A stretch of 64,000 nt of DNA, from assembly GCA_044368415.1 (NCBI GenBank), contig JBIPLJ010000002.1, forward strand, positions 1-64,000, written 5' to 3'. The notes beneath the pieces are model-generated. The model worked only from the letters and a program-made list of their open reading frames with translations, had not been told where the DNA came from and made no database searches. The DNA comes from UBA4615 sp044368415 (GTDB taxonomy: Bacteria; Pseudomonadota; Gammaproteobacteria; Burkholderiales; Burkholderiaceae_E). This document shows positions 55,869 through 64,000 of this stretch, piece by piece. Every line of letters starts with the position of its first letter. The first letter of the stretch is position 1. A program made the position numbers and the translations under genes.

Positions 55869-56233
55869 GTCCCGGCGGGCTTGGGAGAGCGCTTCGGCGC
55901 CCTTCGCGTTTCGGGGTGCGCGCGTTCGGCTGTCGCATTCGTGTGTTCTGCAGTCGTGTCTGAGGTCTGCCGCAGGCCGGCCGAGTTCTTGCCCCGGCCC
56001 GTCGGGCGCCTGCGCGAGACGGGGACCCCGGGCGAAGCCCGGGGTGCGGCCCTCGGAGGAAGCAACGGCCTGAAGGGCAGCGGCGCCGCGCGCGAACCTT
56101 CGAACGAACTGCTGAACGCACGAACGCTCACACCGACCCACACCCGAGATGTGAGCCGAATCCATCTCCCTATTCCGCGCTTCGACCGACCCCCCGCCCA
56201 CCGACAATCCCGTGAGTCCCTACATCGGCATAT
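55869..56233. other. Gap before flhB with a hairpin
   Basis: This 365-base gap has no supported gene. A perfect 9-base hairpin ACCCCGGGC-GAA-GCCCGGGGT lies at 56025-56045 and could end the motAB transcript. Bases 56150-56233 are less GC-rich and likely carry the flhB promoter; no clear consensus is seen. Confidence 0.5.
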
Positions 56234-57379
56234 ATGGCGGAATCTTCAGAGAATCGCGACGAACGGCGGCTACCAGCCTCCGAACGCAAGCTCAGGCAGG
56301 CCCGTGAAGAAGGGCAGGTCCCGCGCTCGCGAGAGGTGTCCCATGCCGCGGCGCTGCTCGCCTTCATCGCGTGCCTGTCATTCTATGGACCGCAGTTCGC
56401 CGAACGCACGCTCGCGCTGATCCGGGGTTCGCTACGCTTCGACCGGGTGCTGACCCGAGAGCCCGCGCAGGCGATGGCTGCCGCCAGCGCGGCGGCCGCC
56501 GAGGCGGTATGGGCGACGCTGCCGCTGGTGATCGCGCCCATCGCTGCCGCCACCGCCGCCACCCTCGCGGTTGGCGGACTGGTGTTCACCCTCAAGCCCG
56601 CGATGCCCGACCTGACCCGGCTCGATCCGATGAAGGGCCTGGGCAAGATGTTTTCCAAGGATTCCGCCGTCGACATCGGCAAGCTCGCAGCGATCGCGAT
56701 GGCGATCGGCGGCGTCGGTGCCTGGTACGCGGTGGGCGGGCTCGCGCAGTTCGCCGCCTATGCGGGCATGTCGCTGCCGGCGGCACTTGCGACCGCGGGC
56801 GCCGACCTGCGCTCCGGGCTGATCGGCATCTCGGGCGTGGTGATCGCGGTGGCGCTGGCCGACGGCCCCCTGCAGATCTTCCGCCATCACCAGAAGATGA
56901 TGATGACGCCTCAGGAGGCCAAGCAGGAATACAAGGAAGCCGAGGGTGATCCGCATGTCAAGGCGAAGATCCGCGAGCGCCAGCGCGCGATGTCGCGCGG
57001 CCGGATGCTGCAGGCGGTCGCCACCGCCGACGTCGTCGTCACCAACCCGACCCACTTCGCGGTTGCCCTGAAGTACGAGGACGGTGCGATGTCCGCGCCG
57101 CGTGTGGTCGCCAAGGGCGCTGACCTGCTGGCCGCGAGAATTCGGGAGCTCGCCGAGGAGGCCGGCGTGCCGCTGCTCGAGTCGCCGCCGCTCGCGCGGG
57201 CGCTCTACAAGCACGTGGAGGTCGATGGCGAGATCCCGGCGGCCCTCTATTCCGCCGTCGCGCAGGTGCTCGCTTGGGTCTACCAGTTGAACCAGTATGT
57301 CGCGGGCCGCGGCAAGCGCCCGAACGAGCCGGGCATCGACGTGCCGTACGGGATGGACCCGCTGGAGACTAAGCGATGA
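56234..57379 (+). CDS. flhB: Flagellar export switch protein FlhB
   Basis: The 381-aa protein has an N-terminal cytoplasmic start (RRLPASERKLRQAREEGQVP), four membrane segments, and a C-terminal domain with the autocleavage motif N-P-T-H in VVTNPTHFAVALKYEDG (about residue 270). It controls export specificity between hook and filament. The last 4 bases overlap flhA. Confidence 0.97.
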   Translation: MAESSENRDERRLPASERKLRQAREEGQVPRSREVSHAAALLAFIACLSFYGPQFAERTLALIRGSLRFDRVLTREPAQAMAAASAAAAEAVWATLPLVIAPIAAATAATLAVGGLVFTLKPAMPDLTRLDPMKGLGKMFSKDSAVDIGKLAAIAMAIGGVGAWYAVGGLAQFAAYAGMSLPAALATAGADLRSGLIGISGVVIAVALADGPLQIFRHHQKMMMTPQEAKQEYKEAEGDPHVKAKIRERQRAMSRGRMLQAVATADVVVTNPTHFAVALKYEDGAMSAPRVVAKGADLLAARIRELAEEAGVPLLESPPLARALYKHVEVDGEIPAALYSAVAQVLAWVYQLNQYVAGRGKRPNEPGIDVPYGMDPLETKR

Positions 57380-59463
57380 GCGCCAACGCCCCGCCGTCCT
57401 GGCTCCCGTTCCCGCTGCCGCGGGCGCAGGCACTGGCTGCGCCGATTCTGATCTGCGTCATGCTGTCGATGCTGGTGCTGCCGCTGCCGGCGTTCCTGCT
57501 CGACGTGTTCTTCTCGTTCAACATCGCGGTTGCGCTCGTTGTGTTGCTGGTGGCGTCGTACACGATCAAGCCGCTCGACTTCGCGGCGTTCCCGACGATC
57601 CTGCTGATCACCACGATGCTCCGGCTGGCGCTGAACGTGGCGTCGACGCGCGCGGTGCTGATGCACGGCCACACCGGCCCCGATGCGGCGGGCAAGGTGA
57701 TCGAGTCGTTCGCCAACTTCCTGATCGGCGGTAACTTCGCGGTCGGCATCATCGTCTTCGCGATCCTCACGGTGATCAACTTCATCGTGGTGACCAAAGG
57801 CGCGGGCCGGATCGCCGAGGTGTCGGCGCGCTTCGCCCTCGATGCGATGCCCGGCAAACAGATGTCGATCGACGCCGAACTCAATGCCGGCTCGATCGAC
57901 GACAAGGAGGCGCGGCGCCGCCGCCTGGAGGTCTCGCAGGAAGCCGACTTCTACGGCTCGATGGACGGCGCCTCGAAGTTCGTGCGGGGCGACGCCATCG
58001 CCTCGATGCTGATCCTGGCGATCAACGTGGTCGGGGGCCTGGCGATCGGGCTGATCCAGCACAACCTGCCGCTCGAACGCGCCGCCTCGAACTACGTGCT
58101 GCTGGCGATCGGCGACGCGCTGGTCGGGCAGATTCCGGCGCTGGTGGTCTCGCTGGCCGCCGGCCTGATCGTTTCGCGGGTGGGTCATGAAGACGACATC
58201 GGCGGGCAGGTCGGCAGCCAGCTGTTCAAGATGCCGCGCGCGCTCGGCCTGTCGGCGACGGTGCTCGGCCTGCTCGGCGTCATCCCCGGCATGCCGAACG
58301 TCGCGTTCCTGCTGCTGGCGGCCGCCTGCGGCTACGCCGCCTGGTGGCTCGCCAGGCGCCAGCAGGATCTGGTTGCGCAGCCCCCCGAACCGCAGGAGGT
58401 GGAGCGGCCTGCGGCGCCGTCGACCGAGGCGAGCTGGGAGGACGTCATGCCGGTGGACCTGCTCGGGCTGGAGGTCGGCTACCGGCTGATCCCGATGATC
58501 GAGCGCAACCAGGCGAGCGACCTGCTGACCCGCATCAAGGGCGTGCGTAAGAAGTTCGCCAACGAGATCGGTTTCCTGCCGCCGGCGGTGCACATCAAGG
58601 ACAACCTGGAGTTGCGTCCGAACGGCTACCGCGTGACGCTCAAGGGCGCGGTCATCGGCGAGGGCGAGGCCTTTCCGGAGCGTTTCCTCGCGATCAACCC
58701 AGGCCATGCGATGGGTCAGCTCTCGGGTACTCCGACCGAGGACCCGGCGTTCGGGCTGCCGGCGGTGTGGATCGACGGCGGTCGGCGCGACGAGGCGCAG
58801 GTCGCGGGCTACACAGTGGTCGATGCGGCCACCGTCATCGCGACCCATCTGAATCACCTGATGGGCGTGCACGCGAGCAAGCTGCTCGGACGCGCCGAGG
58901 TGCAGCAGCTGCTCGATCACCTGGCGAAGTACGCCGGCAAGCTCTCCGAAGAAGTGGTGCCGAAGCTGCTGCCGATCGCGGCGCTGCAGAAAGTGCTGCA
59001 GAACCTGTTGGATGAGTCGGTGCATGTGCGCGACCTGCGCACGATCGTCGAGAACCTGGCGGAGAACGCCCCGCGCACGCAGGACCCGGCTGAGCTGACG
59101 CGAGAGGTGCGCATCGCGTTGGCGCCGGCGATCGTTGATCAGATCTACGGCCACGCCCGCGAGCTCGATGTGATCGCCTTCGACCCGAATCTCGAGAACC
59201 TGCTGTCGCAGGCGCTCGCGCCCGGCGCGGCCGGTGCGCTCGAGCCCGGCGTCGCCGACCTGGTGGTGAAGGCCAGCAGCGACGCGGCGGCGCGGCAGGA
59301 GACCGCCGGTGTGCCCGCTTGCCTGCTCGTGCCCGACCGCATCCGCGTACCCATCGCGCGACTGCTCCGCAAGGGCGCCCCGCGCCTGCGGGTCCTCGGG
59401 CACGCGGAAGTCCCTGACACGCATTCGATCCGGATCGGCCGGATTATCGGAGACGCGACATGA
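57376..59463 (+). CDS. flhA: Flagellar export gate protein FlhA
   Basis: The 695-aa protein has an N-terminal membrane half with family stretches (KPLDFAAFPTILLITTMLRL, RFALDAMPGKQMSIDAELNA) and a cytoplasmic C-terminal half that docks chaperones (LLTRIKGVRKKFANEIGFLP). It overlaps flhB and flhF by 4 bases each. Confidence 0.97.
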   Translation: MSANAPPSWLPFPLPRAQALAAPILICVMLSMLVLPLPAFLLDVFFSFNIAVALVVLLVASYTIKPLDFAAFPTILLITTMLRLALNVASTRAVLMHGHTGPDAAGKVIESFANFLIGGNFAVGIIVFAILTVINFIVVTKGAGRIAEVSARFALDAMPGKQMSIDAELNAGSIDDKEARRRRLEVSQEADFYGSMDGASKFVRGDAIASMLILAINVVGGLAIGLIQHNLPLERAASNYVLLAIGDALVGQIPALVVSLAAGLIVSRVGHEDDIGGQVGSQLFKMPRALGLSATVLGLLGVIPGMPNVAFLLLAAACGYAAWWLARRQQDLVAQPPEPQEVERPAAPSTEASWEDVMPVDLLGLEVGYRLIPMIERNQASDLLTRIKGVRKKFANEIGFLPPAVHIKDNLELRPNGYRVTLKGAVIGEGEAFPERFLAINPGHAMGQLSGTPTEDPAFGLPAVWIDGGRRDEAQVAGYTVVDAATVIATHLNHLMGVHASKLLGRAEVQQLLDHLAKYAGKLSEEVVPKLLPIAALQKVLQNLLDESVHVRDLRTIVENLAENAPRTQDPAELTREVRIALAPAIVDQIYGHARELDVIAFDPNLENLLSQALAPGAAGALEPGVADLVVKASSDAAARQETAGVPACLLVPDRIRVPIARLLRKGAPRLRVLGHAEVPDTHSIRIGRIIGDAT

Positions 59464-61256
59464 AAGTGATGCGATTCGTCGGACGGACGTCCCGGGACGC
59501 GATGTGCAAGCTTCGCGACGCGCTCGGACCCGACGCGCTGGTGCTCGCGAACCGGCCGTGTGCCGAAGGCGTCGAGTTGCTGGCAGCGGCGTCGGGCGAT
59601 CTGGGCGGCCTGGCCGCCGGCGCTGCCGGACCCGCCACTGCGTCCGCTCCCGCCATGGTGTCCGTGCGCGGGGAGTCCGTCGATGCCGGCGCGCCCGCGC
59701 CCCGCACCGCTTCGTTCGACCGTTCCGTGGAGGGCGAGGTGCCGCCTGCGGGCATGAGCACGGTGTCGTTCCAGGACTATGTCCGCCAGCGGTTGCGCGA
59801 GCGGCACCACGCGAAGCGCGACGAGCTTACGTCGGGCGGCACGGCGGCGCTCGCCGCGGGTGCGCGCGCCGCCACCGCGCAGTCGCCGGCTCACGCCGAC
59901 ACGCAGGCCGCCGCACCCGCATCCGCCCACAGGGCGCCGCAGCCCGTCGTGGCCCCGGCCCAGTCCATGGCCGCACCGCCGACGCCCCGGCCCGTCGAAG
60001 CGCGACCGGCCGAGCCGCGGACCGCCATGCCCGCGGCCCAGCGCGGGCCGGTCCCCGCCGCCGCGCAGGCCGTCGCGTCGCGCGTCGCGGCCGCGCAGAT
60101 GCCCGTCGAGCCGACCTTCCTCCCACCGTCCCGGGAGGACCACGCGTTCGCCGATGCGGGCTTCGCGGGCAGCGGCCATCCGGGCGGTGTCGCCCCTGGC
60201 CTGTTCGTGCCCGCCGCACCGGCGCGCGAGTCCTTCGACGCGGGCGCGCCCGCCGCCCGCCTGCAGGCCGATCCGGGCGTGCTCGGCGGCGCGGCCGCGA
60301 TCGCCCAGGCGGCGGGCAACGAGGCGCTGGTCGCCGAGCTGCAGTCGCTCAAGGGCATGATCGCCCGCCAGTTCGCCACGGTGAGCTGGTTCGAGGGCGT
60401 GCGCCGCAGTCCGGTGCAGGGCAAGCTGCTGCGTACGATGGTCGCGGCCGGCTTCTCGCTGAAGCTGGCGCGTTCAGTGGTGTCCAAGCTGCCGTCGGAT
60501 TTTGGCGACCGGGACGCGCAGACCTGGCTCGAGGACGTCCTGGCCCGCAACGTGCGCTGCGCGCCGCGCATCGAGTCCTTCGAGGCCGGTGGTGTGTTCG
60601 CGCTGATCGGCCCCACCGGCGTCGGCAAGACCACCACCACCGCGAAGATCGCCGCCCGCCACGTGCTCGCGCACGGCGCGCAGTCGGTCGCGCTGATCAC
60701 CGTCGATACCTACCGTCTCGGTGCCCACGACCAGCTGCGCGCCTTCGGCCGCATCCTGGGCGTGCCGGTGCACATCGCCCATGACGCGTCCGCGCTCCAC
60801 GACCTGCTGCGTTTGCGCGGCACCCGCCAGCTGGTGCTGATCGACACGGTCGGGATGGGGCATCGCGACGAGCGGATCCGCAGCCTGCTGGGGTCGCTGC
60901 CTCGGGCGGACATCAAGCACGTCGTGGTCGCGAGCTGCGCGGCCCAGGCCGAGACGATCGACGAGTCGCTGCGGGCCTACCAGGCGAACCAGGCGACCGG
61001 TGTCATCCTCACCAAGGTCGACGAAGCCGCCCGCCTGGGCGGCGCGATCGACTGCCTGCTGCGCCAGCGTATCAAGCTGCTCGGCGTGTGTGACGGGCAG
61101 CGCGTGCCGGAGGATTGGCAGGCGCCGGACGGAGCGAGGCTGGTCCGGCGCGCGCTGCTCGCGCAGCCCGTCGGCGCCTTCGCGCTCGACGACGAGGAAC
61201 TGCCACTGGTGTTCGGCGTGGCGGCGACGCTGCAGGGGGACGTCTCGTATGCTTGA
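59460..61256 (+). CDS. flhF: Flagellar placement GTPase FlhF
   Basis: The 598-aa SRP-type GTPase has the FlhF N-terminal patch (MRFVGRTSRDAMCKLRDALG), a long Ala/Pro-rich linker (about 60-270), and the NG domain with the P-loop ALIGPTGVGKTTTTAKIAAR and ALITVDTYRLGAHDQLRAFG. It sets flagellar number and pole. The linker is longer than in Bacillus FlhF. It overlaps the flhG-like gene by 8 bases. Confidence 0.96.
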   Translation: MKVMRFVGRTSRDAMCKLRDALGPDALVLANRPCAEGVELLAAASGDLGGLAAGAAGPATASAPAMVSVRGESVDAGAPAPRTASFDRSVEGEVPPAGMSTVSFQDYVRQRLRERHHAKRDELTSGGTAALAAGARAATAQSPAHADTQAAAPASAHRAPQPVVAPAQSMAAPPTPRPVEARPAEPRTAMPAAQRGPVPAAAQAVASRVAAAQMPVEPTFLPPSREDHAFADAGFAGSGHPGGVAPGLFVPAAPARESFDAGAPAARLQADPGVLGGAAAIAQAAGNEALVAELQSLKGMIARQFATVSWFEGVRRSPVQGKLLRTMVAAGFSLKLARSVVSKLPSDFGDRDAQTWLEDVLARNVRCAPRIESFEAGGVFALIGPTGVGKTTTTAKIAARHVLAHGAQSVALITVDTYRLGAHDQLRAFGRILGVPVHIAHDASALHDLLRLRGTRQLVLIDTVGMGHRDERIRSLLGSLPRADIKHVVVASCAAQAETIDESLRAYQANQATGVILTKVDEAARLGGAIDCLLRQRIKLLGVCDGQRVPEDWQAPDGARLVRRALLAQPVGAFALDDEELPLVFGVAATLQGDVSYA

Positions 61257-61902
61257 TCGCGGACAGGATCAGGCGGCCGGCCTGCGGCGGGCGATGCCCC
61301 GTCGCGGCGGGCCCGTGCTGCCGCTGGCGGGTGCGGGCGAGCATCCGGAGTTCGTCGTGCGGCTCGCGCAGGCGTTGGCCGACAGCGGGACGCGAGTCAC
61401 GGTGGTGAGCGACTTCGACGCGGTCATCGAGCAGATCGAACGCGGACGGCCGCGTGGCGGGCTGACGGCGATCCACTCCAGGCAGGTCGGCGACGATCTG
61501 CGCGGCCTGGCGTCGATCGCCGCCCGGGCGCAGCTGACGCTGGTGGCGGTCGACGACGGCCGCCTCGCCCGCGGACTGTCGCTGCCCAGCAGCGAGGCGG
61601 TGGTGCTGGCCGGTGCGGACACCGAGGCGCTCGCCACCGCCTATGCGCGGATCAAGGCGATGGTCGGGCTCGGCTCGATCCGCGACGTCTGCGCGCTGTT
61701 CGGTCGCGGCACGGGCGGTGCGCCCGCCCGCCTCGGCCACGAGCGGCTCGCCCAGACGGTGCAGCGATTCCTGGGTGTCGACCTCGCCTTCGGCGGTGCG
61801 GCACCCGACACGACCCTGCCGGGCGACTACCGTCGCCTGGCAGACGACCTGGCCGAGTGGGCACGCGGACGGGGGGAGGGCGCGACATGGCGGCCCCATT
61901 GA
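61249..61902 (+). CDS. flhG: FlhG/FleN-like protein lacking the P-loop
   Basis: The 217-aa protein lies between flhF and fliA where flhG is expected. Its first residues include DQAAGLRR, the D-Q-A-x-x-L-R motif with which FlhG stimulates the FlhF GTPase. The MinD-like fold seems present, but the deviant Walker A (K-G-G-x-x-G-K) is absent; the aligned place reads VLPLAGAGEHPEFVV. It is shorter than usual FlhG (about 270-300). It is therefore predicted not to bind ATP as a normal MinD. Confidence 0.75.
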   Translation: MLDRGQDQAAGLRRAMPRRGGPVLPLAGAGEHPEFVVRLAQALADSGTRVTVVSDFDAVIEQIERGRPRGGLTAIHSRQVGDDLRGLASIAARAQLTLVAVDDGRLARGLSLPSSEAVVLAGADTEALATAYARIKAMVGLGSIRDVCALFGRGTGGAPARLGHERLAQTVQRFLGVDLAFGGAAPDTTLPGDYRRLADDLAEWARGRGEGATWRPH

Positions 61903-61916
61903 CGGCTGGAGGAGCG

Positions 61917-62630
61917 ATGTACACGGCACGGGGCACGCTGGACCGCAGCGCGGCGGTCGAACGGTATGCGCCGATGGTGCGGCGCCTCGCGTCGCAGCTG
62001 ATCGCGCGCCTGCCGGCGAACGTCGAGATCGACGACCTGATCCAGGCGGGCATGATCGGACTGATGGACGCGCTGTCCCGGTACGAGACCGGTCATGGCG
62101 CGCAGTTCGAGACCTTCGCGATGCAGCGCATCCGCGGGGCGATGATCGACGAGCTGCGCGGGGCCGACTGGTTGCCGCGCTCGGTGCGGCGCAACCAGCG
62201 CGCGATCGAGGCGGCGGTGCACGCGGTCGAGCAGCGCGTGCGCCGCTCGGCCACCGAGGCGGAGGTCGCCGAGCAGATGGGCCTCGGGCTCGCGGAGTAC
62301 CAGCAGATGCTGGGCGATGCGCACGGCGGCCAGCTGCTCTACCTGGACGACTTCGGCGGCTCGGACACGGACGAGAGCTTCATCGACCGCCACCCCGGAC
62401 CGGACAGCCTCGACCCGGTGAAGGTGCTGGACGACGACCGGTTCCGCGCATCGCTCGCCGCCGCCATCGAGGCGCTGCCCGAGCGCGAGCGCCAGGTCAT
62501 GGGCATGTACTACGAGCACGACATGAACCTGAAGGAGATCGGCGCGGTCCTCGGTGTCACCGAGTCCCGGATCTGCCAGCTCCACAGCCAGGCGGTCGCC
62601 CGGCTGCGCGCCAAGCTCAAGGGCGCGTGA
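61917..62630 (+). CDS. fliA: Flagellar sigma factor FliA (sigma-28)
   Basis: The 237-aa sigma factor has region 2 (ANVEIDDLIQAGMIGLMDAL, FETFAMQRIRGAMIDELRG), a region 3 segment and region 4 (LPERERQVMGMYYEHDMNLK, VTESRICQLHSQAVARLRAK). It transcribes late genes such as flagellins and motAB. ATG at 61917 follows GGAGGAGCG and gives the usual MYTARG start; ATG at 61887 would overlap flhG. Confidence 0.95.
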   Translation: MYTARGTLDRSAAVERYAPMVRRLASQLIARLPANVEIDDLIQAGMIGLMDALSRYETGHGAQFETFAMQRIRGAMIDELRGADWLPRSVRRNQRAIEAAVHAVEQRVRRSATEAEVAEQMGLGLAEYQQMLGDAHGGQLLYLDDFGGSDTDESFIDRHPGPDSLDPVKVLDDDRFRASLAAAIEALPERERQVMGMYYEHDMNLKEIGAVLGVTESRICQLHSQAVARLRAKLKGA

Positions 62631-62662
62631 GACCGGCCCCGGCGTACCCAGGAGAACCCGAG

Positions 62663-64000
62663 ATGATTCCCTCGCTGATCAAGCGGCGCCCCGCCTCCCA
62701 GCCCGGAGCGACCTCGCCCGACACCGTGCCGGCAGTGGCCGGGCTCGACGACACTCGGCTCGCCGAGCTCGCCCGACAGGCCGGAGAGCTCGGCCGCGAG
62801 GCCGCCGAGCTCTCTGGCACGATCGACGACCTCGCCGTCGACGGCGCACGCCAGCGCGACCGGTTCCGCCATGCGTCGGCCGAGATGGACGGCATGTACG
62901 ACGCCAACCGCACGATCGCCGCGGCGACCGATGCGAGCCGCGCCGCCGTCCATGAGGCGCGCGAGGCGGTCGAACATGTGGGGCGTGGCGTAGGGGAGGT
63001 GGTCGACACGCTGCGCGAGGTATCGGATGCCGCGGGCGAGATCACCCGGATCGCCCTGCAGACCCGGCTGGTCGCTTTCAACGCGTCGGTCGAGGCCAAG
63101 CGGGCCGGCGACGCGGGGCGCGGATTTGCCGTGGTGGCCGACGCCGTGCGTGACCTCGCCGCCAAGGTCGAGCAGTCGTCCAAGCTCATCATGGGCACGG
63201 TCAAGCAGCTCGACGCCCGGATCGACGCACTCTCGCGCGAGATCGTCGCCGGTGGCTCCAACGAGAGCGCCTTCCATGCCGCCCTGGGCCGCGCCGAAGC
63301 TCAGGTCGACGGCATCGCCGGCGCCGCACATGCGAACCTCGCCACCTGCGAGTCGGTGCTGGGTACCGTCCGGGAGCTGGCCGGGCAGGTCGACCGCAGC
63401 GCGGGCGCCCTGGAGGCCGCGCGCACCCGCGCCGGCGCCTTCCTGGGCGTGTCGGAGTCGCTGCTCGAGATGACCGCGAGCAGCGGTGTGCGCACCGCCG
63501 ACACGCCCTACATCGACGCCGCGCTCGGGACCGCGGGTGCGATCGCCGCGCGCTTCGAGCAGGCGATCGCCTCGGGACGGATCACGCTCGCCGACCTGTT
63601 CGACGAACGCTACCAGCCGATCTCGGGGACCGACCCCGGCCAGCACATGACGCGCTTCACCGCGCTGACCGATGCGCTGCTGCCCGAGCTGCAGGAGCCG
63701 GTGGTCGCAACGCTGCCCAACGTGGTGTTCTGCGCGGCGGTCGATCGCAACGGTTACCTGCCGACCCACAACCAGAAGTTCTCGCGGCCCCAGGGGCCCG
63801 ATCCGGTGTGGAACGCGGCCCACTGTCGCAACCGGCGGATCTTCGCGGACCGCACCGGCCTGGCGGCGGGGCGCAGCCAGCGTCGCTTCCTGCTGCAGAC
63901 CTACCGCCGCGACATGGGCGGCGGGCAGTTCGTGCTGATGAAGGACCTGTCGGCGCCGATCGTGGTCGCCGGACGCCACTGGGGCGGCCTGCGGATCGCC
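62663..64000 (+). CDS. Cytoplasmic MCP-like transducer with C-terminal sensor (cut by window end)
   Basis: This open frame runs to the window edge with at least 446 residues. It starts with AGGAGAA upstream of ATG 62663. There is no membrane segment. The receptor signalling hairpin comes first (ALQTRLVAFNASVEAKRAGD, AGRGFAVVADAVRDLAAKVE at about 130-170), followed by a C-terminal sensor-like domain (TLPNVVFCAAVDRNGYLPTH, RNRRIFADRTGLAAGRSQRR). The order, signalling first and sensing after, is the reverse of a classical MCP. It follows fliA by 32 bases. The conserved hairpin tip is shortened or altered (V-A-F-N-A instead of L-A-L-N-A). Confidence 0.8.
   Translation, partial: MIPSLIKRRPASQPGATSPDTVPAVAGLDDTRLAELARQAGELGREAAELSGTIDDLAVDGARQRDRFRHASAEMDGMYDANRTIAAATDASRAAVHEAREAVEHVGRGVGEVVDTLREVSDAAGEITRIALQTRLVAFNASVEAKRAGDAGRGFAVVADAVRDLAAKVEQSSKLIMGTVKQLDARIDALSREIVAGGSNESAFHAALGRAEAQVDGIAGAAHANLATCESVLGTVRELAGQVDRSAGALEAARTRAGAFLGVSESLLEMTASSGVRTADTPYIDAALGTAGAIAARFEQAIASGRITLADLFDERYQPISGTDPGQHMTRFTALTDALLPELQEPVVATLPNVVFCAAVDRNGYLPTHNQKFSRPQGPDPVWNAAHCRNRRIFADRTGLAAGRSQRRFLLQTYRRDMGGGQFVLMKDLSAPIVVAGRHWGGLRIA

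Overview
The window is about 70% G+C and reads as the chromosome of a betaproteobacterium, most likely in the Burkholderiales. The evidence is an FlhD/FlhC master regulator beside motAB, a complete bacterial fliEFGHIJKLMNOPQR set, flhB-flhA-flhF-flhG-fliA in one run, and two tandem flagellin genes. No rRNA, tRNA, IS element, integrase or CRISPR array was seen. I cannot name the genus.

Region 1 (1-16.8 kb) is metabolic and accessory. Intact genes encode an amidase-signature hydrolase, an Lrp/AsnC regulator divergent from a stand-alone pyruvate-dehydrogenase-type E1, a pirin, a GntR/HutC regulator, a MATE exporter, an M20 peptidase, a membrane GGDEF protein, and a PaaZ-like ALDH-hydratase fusion with a class II aldolase. 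Between them lie at least five decayed genes: a PhyH-like fragment, a crotonase fragment, an unidentified gene with an intact start and end but no middle, half an MFS transporter, and an alkylsulfatase with several internal deletions. This is the most rearranged part of the window.

Region 2 (16.9-26.0 kb) is a signalling island. It holds a multi-PAS HWE/HisKA_2 kinase coupled to an ANTAR response regulator, a PAS kinase, a truncated receiver coupled to a GGDEF protein with an I-site, and a NarL-type regulator coupled to a receiver-HisKA_3 kinase.

Region 3 (26.1-35.0 kb) is a chemotaxis operon: a small CheZ-like protein, cheY, cheA, cheW, a 50-codon gene, an MCP with a repeat-built tether and a C-terminal docking pentapeptide, cheR, cheD and cheB. 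It closes with a strong terminator.

Region 4 (35.1-47.4 kb) is the flagellar export, switch and basal-body cluster. It reads leftward from fliF to fliR, with fliE divergent. Region 5 (47.4-52.7 kb) reads leftward: two flagellins, fliD, fliS, fliT and a YcgR/PilZ brake. Region 6 (52.8 kb to the end) reads rightward: flhD, flhC, motA, motB, flhB, flhA, flhF, a P-loop-less flhG, fliA, and a cytoplasmic MCP-like protein that runs off the window.

Together regions 3-6 make a nearly self-contained motility locus. FlhDC drives the middle genes and FliA (sigma-28) drives the late genes, with visible sigma-28 sites before the distal flagellin and motA. The flg rod/hook genes, flgM and a full-length cheZ are not in this window.
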